From: Glandiceps talaboti
Taxonomy: Eukaryota; Hemichordata; Enteropneusta; Spengelidae
Reading direction: 5' to 3'
NCBI RefSeq assembly: GCF_964340395.1
Contig: NC_135564.1
Coordinates: 1,868,501 to 1,932,500 of the forward strand
DNA length: 64,000 nt
The notes beneath the pieces were generated by a model. The model saw only the letters and a program-made list of their open reading frames with translations. It made no database searches and was not told the DNA's origin. Positions within the stretch are counted from its first letter, which is position 1. Each line of letters opens with the position of its first letter. This document shows positions 36,627 to 46,729 of the stretch, in pieces. The position numbers and the translations under genes were made by a program.

Positions 36627-39600
36627 TCAAAGTCCAGATTCCTTCATGGCCTGTAGCCGTGATCTGTACTTCTGTCGGATTTTGACATTTTCTTCTGGTC
36701 TACTACTGTTATCAGCTTCTACACCGTGTCTCTCTCTTGCTCTCATGATGACCTCATCAATCATACCACAAAGCTGAAATTGATTAAATTAAAAAATACA
36801 TTACCAATTAAAATAAATAATTGATTCTGAATTTTGAACCTAAGTCCTTGAGTCTTTATACCTACCCAGATGTAGAATGTTGTGGCACCAGCACTGACGT
36901 CTCTCACTTGTTCCAAACTCAGGTTTCCTAGAATGACACTAGCTCTCTGTGCTCGCCATGCAGGTATTGTATTAATATCACATTCCATGATTTTCCTTCT
37001 GAGACTTTCCTTACCAATTTTCCCTACGAGAACCTGTACTTTCTGCCAAGTCTGCAAGAAAGAATGAATTTGGAAAATACAATCATTCACAGTCATATAA
37101 TATTGTGCTGATTAATCTCGGGGGGGGGGGGGTGGAACGATTGAGAGTTTTAGAAGTGGAAACTTAAAAGAGTATCGTGATCCTAGGAATTTCAAAACTT
37201 GTGGTGGACAGCAATAATTCATGAACACCTCTGACAATTCTTTGTCTCATAATCACGAATATTTTTATATTTAGGGTAAATGATTATCACTAGGTTTATA
37301 GTGGCATGATTTAGGTTGTCCAAGATTCTTAATATATCGGGAAACAGTCAACATTTGCCGGTAATACTATGTTTTCTATAAACCAATGGTCTATGTGTTA
37401 GTTAGTCTTGCTGCTAGACGTTCGGGCTTTCTTTCGATACTATAAGCAAACGAAGTTCGCAGTGAGGGCTTGCCATCCTCGATAGCGATGTTCGGTCGTG
37501 TATCGTATTGTATCGGAAGAACATCCGAGGTCTAGCAGATAGACTATGTGTTAGTGACACGTGTAGAAGAAAGTACTATATAGCGAACAACCCATATAAT
37601 CATCATTTCTGTATACCAGCTCACTATCAGCATAGAAAGGTGACGTCATTATATTTGTCAGCATAGAAATGTGACGTCATTATAATTTACCTTTAAATCT
37701 TCTTCGTCTTTACCTAGTATAACATACACAGCTTTCATGACAGTATAGACCTCTACTAGTGGTGTAGGGTATTTATGGATTTCCCATATGCTTTGTTTCA
37801 AGTTTAAGATCTCTCGGCGCAGTTTCTCCAATCTTCGAAGACTACACACGATCTGTGTCGCCATAGCAACTTCAGTTCTTAGGTTTTGTTCAAAGCCTTG
37901 ATTTTTGACGTACTTGAGGGCCCATTCCAGTTCTTCAAGTTCACGTCTAGATATCGCTTCCAACAAACCTGAAAGTGTCATAAAACATCAAATGTATATA
38001 ATTTTACTGATGATTCTGGACAGGTGAACTTGATGAATATTCTTCGAATAATATTAAACGATATAAGAACATTTCAAATTTGGACAACTGTGGAATTAAT
38101 CTGAGAGATTTTTAACAAGTCCTTTAGGCCCCTATTGTTCAAAGAAATATAACAGTAACAAATAAGCAAACGTTACGATACATTCTCGTATAATATTTAC
38201 AATCATCTTCCATCAATTTTAGCCACACGAACCATTAAAAAATTGTTTTCATAATTTTTAGCCACATCACACTAATTTCATCACTTTTAGCCATGTCACG
38301 TCGTTTTAATAATTTCTAGCCTCGTCACACCATATTCTCATAATCTTTAGCACATCACATTCACCATTTTCGTCATGAAATGAAAGATAACAGACCACAT
38401 TTTCTACATTTACACTGCACATCGCATGCCACGGTCGTTTGGAGTATAAAATTCCAATGGAACAAGAAAACTAGAAATCTATTGCCCTTCTTACCAGTCA
38501 CTTTATTTAACGATATCTTAAACTTTAATTGAGTGGGATAAGAGCTGGACTGAGTGACAATGACAGATAGATTCCAATTGAGCTTTGGAAAGAAAGCGTA
38601 CTTTAATTTATAAATTAGTGGTAAATCAGACAACAAAAGTACTGGCTGATATTACTCCTGAACTTTCCGTGAGAAATAACTTTCACCGAGCTTAATTATT
38701 CGAGTCCTTCTTGGGTTCTTACCCAAAAGTGTTCGTTAGACCCGTGCACCGATGTCCACTGAATATACAGTACAGGGAGTTCGATGCAGATATTGACTAT
38801 ACACAGTTGAGTCCAATGAACGGGAACACGCTAAGCGCACAGGCACTCGAATCAATCGGTATGATTTTTTCAAAAATGTGTAGTAAATATTTACTACATT
38901 ACTATATTACTATACATTTTTAAAAAAAATCATAGACTGATTCGAGTGCCTGTGGCTAAGTGGACTGCATGGGTTGGTAACTTGTAAACATAAAACTAGT
39001 ATCGAAACATAGTACAAAGAAAATGTACCAATAAAATTGAGTAGTGAAAGTATTTTTAATACTTACCGTCTCGAGCTTGGAATTCTTTGAGAATCCTCTC
39101 GGCCTTCTCAAGATCATTATCAGGGTCAGGGATTTTGGCAGCTTCGAAATCCCTCGCCGACCTCTCCAGCTTTCCTCTTTCCCGAACTTTGATGGCGTAC
39201 TTCAAATTTTTAGTCAGTCTCCGCCGCCTTTCAGCTGTGGAAACAGAAATACAATATTGGTGCACTGACATGACATAGTCCATTTAACTGGTCATTAATA
39301 CTTTTATCGGTATAAAAGATAATACCAGGGTTACAATTAATTAACGTACCGATTTACAGCCTCCAGAGTCTGAGAGGGTTGGTGACACATCTGAAACAAA
39401 TCTTTAAGAGTACGAAATGCCAAAAGATATTTTTAGTTCGAATCAATGAATCGAAAAACACCATTTCTAATAAGAGCAATACCACGGCTTCTAACTTGAT
39501 AAGTTTTAATAATAATTTCACTTCATATGCCAAAACCACATAGATGATGAATAAGTAAAATCTATCACACATTATTTCACCTTTGGCCTTTGACCTGGCC

Positions 39601-42600
39601 CTCTTCTCAGCTGTCAGGGCTGCTTCTTTCGAAAATTCATCCCTAGCCAGGGTTGCAGCTACGGACAGTTTGATAGCTTCCTGTTCAGCCATCCTCTCTA
39701 ATGATCCTGCCTCCTGAAAAGTGAAATTATTTTATAATCATAAATCATTTTTCATTTCATCCCTTCTCTGACATCTTCGCTTCGCTTGTATCCAAAAATT
39801 GCAAGAAAACGTATATTTATCCATATTGGTGTAGTATGCACATCAGACGTATAGTAAACTCTTTAAACTTTTTCTGTTACTTTGTACAAGAAAGCATCAA
39901 CCTATTCTCAGTTAAAATCATTTTGGAAAATATTTTATTTCAACAACGAATTTAAAAAATGGGTTATGAGCTACAGTGGTCTGAGATAATTGTACAAAAA
40001 CCTTACTGTGATCTGAGATACAATATGTAAACATGTGAAAAATATCCTTACCTCAACCTCAGTTCTAAGTTCTTCAATTTGTCTAATTTCTTCGGCTATT
40101 TGCATCCTTTGCCATTCTTCAGCCGTGACCACATGTTCTTCCAAATCAATCAATTCTCCATTTGGTGTTGCAGTCATTGGCCGACTTCTCATGGCGGACC
40201 GTGATAGTTCCCTAGCACCCTGTGATGTAGTGTCAGTACCTGGATATGGCGGTGGAGGACTGTAACTCGGCGGAGGTCCCCTTGCTTGTATGATTGAAGA
40301 ATTAAATGGAAAATTGTTCTTTAATGTTCACATTGAAGGGGTAGTCCGTAAATTTTCCTGCTTATCATTTAGTCAAGTTTCATTTCTGAAACCATCATTC
40401 AAACCGTAAACAAACTGAACAGTGAAAGATTTCCAACACCCCACAAAGTGCTAAAACTAATGATGCAGAGGAGCAAACGAGTTGAAATATTGAACGTCAC
40501 CTAATATACATACCCTTCATATGGGAATTAGCATATTCAATAGCACATCTACTGCGTTTGCTCTACTATGTTCACCATCAAGTACTAATACTTATACACA
40601 CACTGCAACAAGTTTAATAAAACACAAAATAATACTGCAATGATAGACATACAACCAATCTACTGGCACGCAAATGAGTGGGAATGGGAGAAACTTGTTT
40701 TGGCGACTTACGTATTATGGTCTCATCTTCGTCATCTTCTTTGACGGTATATTTGAATGCTGGTTTTGGTCGGTAACGTTTGCTATCTGGTGTCAGAGTT
40801 TGTTTCTTATATTTTGTTCCCTTTTCTTGTACATGTATAGTTCTAGGTGTGACAGCTCGTTCGTTCTTCTTTCTAAATGAATATGCAAATTTCAACTTGG
40901 CGAATTAAAGTGAAAGTACAATTTGTATTTCCTTGCACACTTTTGGTGATTACATCACTTTGAAAAAAAATTAACTAAACTTTCTTTTACCAAGTATAAC
41001 ATGGCAATCATGACAAATATTTGCCGAAAGTATAACATCTTATCAAACTGACTTTAAAAAAATTAATCCCAATGTTGTCAAATTAAGACTTTGATGATGA
41101 AGGGTTACTTACTTTTTATAGTATGCACAGCAGCATGAACAGAATGCATACATCATTGCAATTAGACAGGATAGAACGAGAAGACCACCCAAAATGCCAA
41201 ACACAATAATGATTATGTCAATCTGGAAAAAATGAAAATAAAACTACAGCCCTCAATAATATACATGTAAAATAAAGATATATGATTGGATTCATTACTT
41301 CACACAGAAAAAACAAGTGAGTAGATATCAAATAAATATTGTCCAAAGGCAAGGTGTGAATATCTTACAAGATGTAGCAGTGTAGTCGAGATGATGAAAA
41401 AAACGGCGAATGAACGTGAAAATACAATTGACAATATATCTGAGATTTAGATACAAACCAACAAACCCATTCCCCCTCAACCAAGACACAACTGACATTC
41501 CGTTCATTTGAAAGTGATTGCTTCAGTTTTGATATTACATTTATTGGCAGGAGTCAAGGTGGCACCAACCTTTTCTTTTGAAACTTACCCATCCTATATC
41601 ACAGAATTGGCCTGTATAACCATACTGGCATGTGCATGTGCCATCCACGTGATCACATTCCGCGTTATTTTGACATTTACATTCTTCCTCACATTTCCAT
41701 CCATAGAATCCCTCATCACATTCATTTTCACACGATGTCCCTATGTATCCTATGGTACAATTACAACTTCCAGTTATATCGTCGCAAGTGGCGTTGTTCT
41801 GGCATTGGCACACTTCTGCGCAATCCCGCCCATATTGCCCAACCGGACATTGCGTCATACAAGTATCTCCCATGAAACCCGCCAGGCAGCCATCACTGCA
41901 GGTTCCATTTGTATATACGCACGTGGTGTAATTATAACAGTTTCCACAGAGTTCGGAACATTTTTGGCCATATGTCCCAGATGGACAGATGTCTTTGCAG
42001 AGCATTCCAAGATATCCAGGTTTGCAACCTAACATGCATGAACCATCAACAAAATCACAGAGTTCTTTAATGCAGAAACCACAAGTGAAATTACAGTCTT
42101 GGCCGTACATGTGTTCATCACAGGTTTCATTACATGGATCAGCCCTATACCCTGGCTCACATCCATTGGTACATACCCCATCAACATTATTGCATGTTTT
42201 GTTGTCTACACAGTGTCCACTACAGTTCATTGTACAGTTCATCCCCCAAGTTAGATAAGAACATGGAAGATCACAGTATTCACCAAGCCAGCCTGATGTA
42301 CACATACATTCACCAGTGAAACGGTTACAATCAGCTCCATTCTGACACAGGCAGTCAGAAGCACAGTTGGCTCCCCACTTTCCAGGACTACACTCTGCAA
42401 GGATGGGCAGTAAGTAAACCATACATATATAATTATGTCTGTAAGAATAGAGTTGAATTCGACATCACATAACACATGTCCTATCACCTTTAAGCAAACA
42501 GAAGCATTGAACTGCAATAGCTTTGTTTGTGATTTTACAGAAAAATCCCAAGGCTAGTATAAAAGCTTACATTTAATGCATTCAAAAAGGGTCTCTCTCT

Positions 42601-45600
42601 CCTGAAATATTCTCTTACTCATCTCTACATTTTTCCCTGTTGGTATACATTGACAAGGTAATGAAACTTCATAAAAATGAATTAAGGGATTACCTTGTGA
42701 GCAGACAGCACCGGTCCATCCTGCCTCACAGTCACAGTCATCAGGACCTATGCATGTACCATGATTGCAGCTGGGGTCACAGATCGCTGTGTTTAACCAA
42801 AAGTTACGTTTAAAAAGAACGAGAACAGAGTTTACAATTTAAAAAGGTTGGTGGTCCATGTTTCTTTTTCTTGTTTGTACTCCAATGTTCATTTGGAATG
42901 GATAACATTATTCTCTTTACAGACGCATGCGCAATTAGCATAATATTATGCTAACATTTGTGTGATCGAATGATGAGAAATGAAACTTCTACCAGTAGCA
43001 AATCGTAAAGATATGATAGTTAGTAGAAAAATGAGCATAACTTTGCACTTGAAACTAAAAATCTGTAGGTAGGAACACTATGGCGTAAATTAGAGAGGGT
43101 ACTTGAAAAGTCAGCAGCAAAGTATGATTGAATGATAGCAGGGGAAAAATAATTACAGATTAAAGAAACGATGGTGATCTTTTACAATGTGGTAAGGAAG
43201 TAATAGAAAACACACAAAAACATTCAAGGAAGAATAGAAGGAAGGAAAACATCGAGAAATGAATGAATGAATAAGCCTTAGATTAGTTGGGATAAAAAAT
43301 GTCACTGTGTGTATTCTTTTTGTACTGTATAAACCTCTCTTCTATAGTGGTCTAAGATAAACGTGGATACAACAACAAATTTAGATTTGAAGGTAAGGTA
43401 CTCTAATCATGGATGCATTAAACCTGCAATGAAATGGTAGTGTTCTTTACAATTTTCTAAAGCCATGCATAGTTTGACGTAACTACACAACTCACGGACA
43501 TTACAGACAGGTTCTGGTTCCCAGCCTTCACAGCATTCGTAATCAGTGTAGGATTCATATCTGTATTCTTCTTGTGTGACTATACCGCTATAACATGATA
43601 TACAAGGAATATACCGCTATAACATGATATACAAGGAATATACCGCTATAACATGATATACAAGGAATATACCGCTATAACATGATATACAAGGAATATA
43701 CCACTATAACATGATATACAAGGAATATACCGCTATAACATGATATACAAGGAATATACCGCTATAACATGATATACAAGGAATATACCACTATAACATG
43801 ATATACAAGGAATATACCACTATAACATGATATACAAGGAATATACCACTATAACATGATATACAAGGAATATACCGCTATAACATGATATACAAGGAAT
43901 ATACCGCTATAACATGATATACAAGGAATATACCGCTATAACATGATATACAAGGAATATACCACTATAACATGATATACAAGGAATATACCGCTATAAC
44001 ACGATATACAAGGAATATACCGCTATAACATGATATACAAGGAATATACCGCTATAACATGATATACAAGGACAATGTGATATGCCACTATCAACATGGT
44101 ATGCAGGGACACTGTCACATGGTGTATGATATGCCACTATTAACATGGTATGCAGGGACACTGTCACAGGGTGTGTGATAAGCCACTGTTAACATGATAT
44201 ACAAGGACAATGTGATATGCCACTATTAACATGATATGCAGGGACACTGTCACAGGGTGTGTGATAAGCCACTATTAACATGGTATGCAGGGACACTGTC
44301 ACAGGGTGTATGATAAGCCACTGTTAACATGATATACAAGGACAATGTGATATGCCACTATTAACATGATATGCAGGGACACTGTCACAGGGTGTGTGAT
44401 AAGCCACTATTAACTTGATATACAAGGACAAGATGTGTGATATGCCACTATTAACATGACACGTGGAGTCACGATGGCCGAATAGTTGGCGGCTTGGGAT
44501 CTGCAGGTTGCAGGTTCGAGCCCCGTCGCTGCAATTTGTTTCCGAATGGCTAACGGTCCTTGGGCAAGGTTTGAACCCAATCTGATTAAAATCTGATGTT
44601 AGATAGGCTGGTTTTCCTGTATTTACCTTTATTCCATCGTTATTGCGTCTTTTACGTTAGTTTTTTATTTTCCTGGACGAACGCCTTTCGTCCAGGAAAA
44701 TAAAAAACTAACGTAAAAGACGCAATAACGATGGAATAAAGGTAAATACAGGAAAACCAGCCTATCTAACATCAGATTTTAATCAGATTGGGTTTGAACC
44801 ATGATTGTGACCATAACTCGGTCAACCCAGTTGTATAATTAAGGACCTGGTAGGATAGAGGTTGCAATGTGAAAGCTTTAATCCTATGCGCTTAAAGAGG
44901 CTGCAATGGATTGTATGCTCCCCAGGGAGTTGAGGAAGTACAAAAAGGGCCGTTGTGCTGCCATTGATCCGTGCCAGGGGTAATAATTGTGAGCGTCTTG
45001 AGCTCTCAGGAGGAAAGGCGCATTATAAATTCGCATTATTATTATATACAAGGACAGGGTGTGTGATATGCCACTATTAACATGATTTTCTTAAAAATAA
45101 AGATTTGTGACAAACAGAAAAAGTAAACCAAACTCACTTTGCGGTGTTTACAGTCTCCGTGTATTTGTTTGTTTTCCTGTGTAAACAAGAATTGAAGTTA
45201 TTATCAGTATTTGTCAAATTATCCTTATATATATCATTCCCAATGTTTCATTGTGTTCAGCTGGGGATTAGATTGGAATAGAATTGTTTCGTTGACAGTA
45301 GTAAAGTAACTTCTTTTATTTTGGATATTCACCAAACGTAAATATCTGAAATACAAGAGAACTGGGCCTAGCCTGTTGCAAACTTGGCCAGTAGGAGAAC
45401 TCGGCCAATACGAGTTTACCTATTTCTGGCATCACCGATGGATAACCTAAACCTACAGTGAGTATACGATTGTCTTGTCAACCATTTAAAGTTGTGTCAC
45501 CCATTTAGAGCTGTATTGGATCAGCCACAATGTACCAGATGGTACCCACGAAACATATATATGGAGCTCAGCTAGTGTCTGGCAACCTGAGCATTGTCTT

Positions 45601-46033
45601 GTTACATACTAACCGAGTTTTCCTGCTGTACGTACGCTGACCGTTCGCAAGTTCTCAACTGGCCGACTTCTCTCGATTCCAATATGTGAAGTTACGCTAG
45701 AAAGATTTCAGAGCTCAAGATAAAAGACTGGTACTTATAATATATATATATAACTCGGTGAGTATCAATCTGCTAAGACAGTGCTCTATACCGCAGTGGC
45801 AGAGCGCAATATATATATATTATGATAGATATCGGTGAAATGCATGGAATCAATCGAAATCAATTGCCAAAATAGATGAACATTAAGCCTTTGGATATTT
45901 CGAAGAAAATATGTCGTGTGATTTGCAGTCTTTTCCATACTTACCATTTCTTAACGGTACATTTATGCGACGCAAACCCATCGGTTGCCAATGACAACGA
46001 CAGTAGAATGATGACACAGGTAAGTTTAGTCAT
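36627..46033 (-). CDS. EMI/EGF-repeat receptor-like protein with dynein-stalk-like cytoplasmic domain, complete
   Basis: Thirteen exons join with every phase matching: 46033-45945, 45176-45138, 43587-43496, 42786-42694, 42394-41589, 41222-41113, 40872-40712, 40284-40052, 39713-39581, 39234-39067, 37968-37691, 37051-36866 and 36773-36627 (stop TGA). The product is 844 aa. In order: signal peptide (1 to about 21), EMI-like module (about 25-75, with YECCEGW), about seven EGF repeats (about 75-370, many NxT/S sites), membrane helix (about 375-400) followed by a Cys cluster (CSCCCAYY), basic segment and PPPPY motif (about 410-480), long charged helices (about 500-690), then a region resembling the dynein heavy-chain stalk (about 690-810). 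The ectodomain fits MEGF10/PEAR1/Draper-type engulfment receptors, but I see no NPxY or ITAM motif in the tail. Function is inferred only: surface recognition coupled to a cytoskeletal or scaffold role. Confidence 0.88.
37403..37546. mobile_element. MITE-like element, family E, with 9-bp target duplication
   Basis: Starts TAGTCTTGCTGCTAGAC and ends GTCTAGCAGATAGACTA; the flanks are both TGTGTTAGT (37394-37402 and 37547-37555). 144 bp, non-coding, in intron 11 of the EMI/EGF gene. Confidence 0.8.
38838..38954. mobile_element. hAT-like MITE with 8-bp target duplication
   Basis: Ends CACAGGCACTCGAATCAATC and the near-complement GACTGATTCGAGTGCCTGTG, flanked by GCTAAGCG (38830-38837) and GCTAAGTG (38955-38962). 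An 8-bp duplication and CA..TG-type ends fit the hAT superfamily. 117 bp, in intron 10 of the EMI/EGF gene. Confidence 0.75.
43585..44070. repeat. 29-bp minisatellite seeded on the EMI/EGF exon 3 acceptor
   Basis: About 17 copies of CCGCTATAACATGATATACA plus AGGAATATA. The first copy is the real exon 3 acceptor: on the minus strand CATGTTATAG|CGGTATAGTC, the exon starting at 43587. Every further copy therefore repeats the acceptor (TTATAG|YGGTAT). Confidence 0.93.
44070..44458. repeat. Longer-period array continuing the 29-bp minisatellite
   Basis: Units of mixed length share AACATGATATACAAGGACAA, TGTGATATGCCACTATTAAC and GCAGGGACACTGTCACAGGG. It continues on the far side of the SINE (45047-45092), showing the SINE inserted into it. 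Confidence 0.85.
44459..45047 (+). mobile_element. tRNA-derived SINE, interrupted
   Basis: The 5' end is tRNA-like: an A-box-like TGGCCGAATAGTTGGC (44475-44490) and a B box GGTTCGAGCCC (44513-44523). After a core (GGACCTGGTAGGATAGAGG; GCTCCCCAGGGAGTTGAGG) it ends with GCGCATTATAAATTCGCATT and a short ATT repeat. It lies in intron 2 of the EMI/EGF gene, inverse to that gene, and is split by the foldback element 44578-44790. Confidence 0.82.
44578..44790. mobile_element. Foldback element, family D, 10-bp target duplication
   Basis: A near-perfect 213-bp hairpin: it starts CAATCTGATTAAAATCTGAT, ends with the complement, and has a loop of only a few bases near 44684. The flanks are GGTTTGAACC on both sides (44568-44577 and 44791-44800). 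No ORF. Confidence 0.9.
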
Positions 46034-46324
46034 GTTTATCTTTCGACATCTGTGAACAATTATAGAACAAGTATGCCTATCAACTACCCATTTACGGTTA
46101 TTGAAATACAACTAATAACAAATAAATAATTTCATTAATGTAAAAAAAACATTACATTTCCAACTATTTAATGTATATTTATATTTGTAATTAGCCTAAA
46201 ATCAAGGCGATTGGGGATTTTGAATTTTTTCCCTCTCGGGTAAAACAAAACTCAGAATCCCCATCGCCTGTATTCTAGGCTAATTTCTAATGCACGTGTT
46301 GCAATTATACAACGATATCTTGCC

Positions 46325-46725
46325 CACAGGACATGGAGATTAAAGATGGAAATGGCAACACCGTAACACAGGACATGAAGATGGAAATGGCAACAACGTA
46401 ACACAGGACTAGGAGATTAAAGATGGAAACGGCAACACCCTAACACAGGACATGAAGATGGAAATGGCAACAACGTAACACAGGACATGAAGATGGAAAA
46501 ATGGCAACAACGTAACACAGGACATGAAGATGAAAGATGGAAACGGCAACAGCGTAACACAGGACATGGAGATGGAAAAATGGCAACAACGTAACACAGG
46601 ACATGAAGATGAAAATGACAACAACGTAATAGGACATGCAGATAAAAAGATGGAAATGGCAACAACGTAGCACAGGACATGGAGATGATCATGAAAGGTC
46701 GAAATTAATGGCAACAACGTAACAA
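46325..46725. repeat. Minisatellite of about 35-45 bp upstream of the EMI/EGF gene
   Basis: About nine degenerate copies of ACAGGACATGAAGATGGAAA with TGGCAACAACGTAAC. It starts about 290 bp 5' of the start codon. The Cys/His-rich frames on the minus strand are artefacts. Confidence 0.9.
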
Positions 46726-46729
46726 TCAC

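Larger units (their letters stand above)
36627..41222 (-). other. Membrane and cytoplasmic exons (6-13) of the EMI/EGF gene
   Basis: Exon 6 (41113-41222) encodes the membrane helix, starting phase 0 right after the last EGF repeat and ending phase 2 into exon 7, so extracellular and cytoplasmic halves are one reading frame. Exon 8 carries PPPSYSPPPPYP, a WW-domain ligand type. Exons 9-11 are Lys/Arg/Glu-rich helices with two related hairpins (LKYAIKVRERGKLERSARDF and LLEAISRRELEELEWALKYV). Exons 11-13 contain the dynein-stalk signature order: EVYTVMKAVYVILG, TWQKVQVLVGK, RRKIMECDINTIPAW, LSLEQVRDVSAGATTFYIW. Length and order match the strut end of the dynein MT-binding stalk region; the AAA modules are absent. 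Confidence 0.8.
41589..46033 (-). other. Ectodomain exons (1-5) of the EMI/EGF gene
   Basis: Exon 1 (45945-46033) encodes the signal peptide and KCTVKKW. Exons 2 and 3 encode the EMI-like part (NKYTETVNTANG, EEYRYESYTDYECCEGWE). Exon 4 (42694-42786) is one EGF repeat with the CNHGTC start usual after EMI. The 806-nt exon 5 holds six more repeats without introns, starting ECSPGKWGANC and ending TCQYGYTGQFCDIGW just before the membrane exon. Cys spacing is the eight-Cys, laminin-type pattern of MEGF and SREC proteins. Repeats 3-5 have the variant CxxGC in the last loop. Confidence 0.88.

Noticed and set aside
41508-42319. Plus-strand frames opposite the EGF exon
   Set aside because: Shadows of the Cys-rich minus-strand exon 5, whose splice phases and EGF pattern are unambiguous.
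44475-44540. tRNA gene
   Set aside because: A and B boxes are present, but no acceptor-stem pairing is maintained and the sequence continues into a SINE core and tail.
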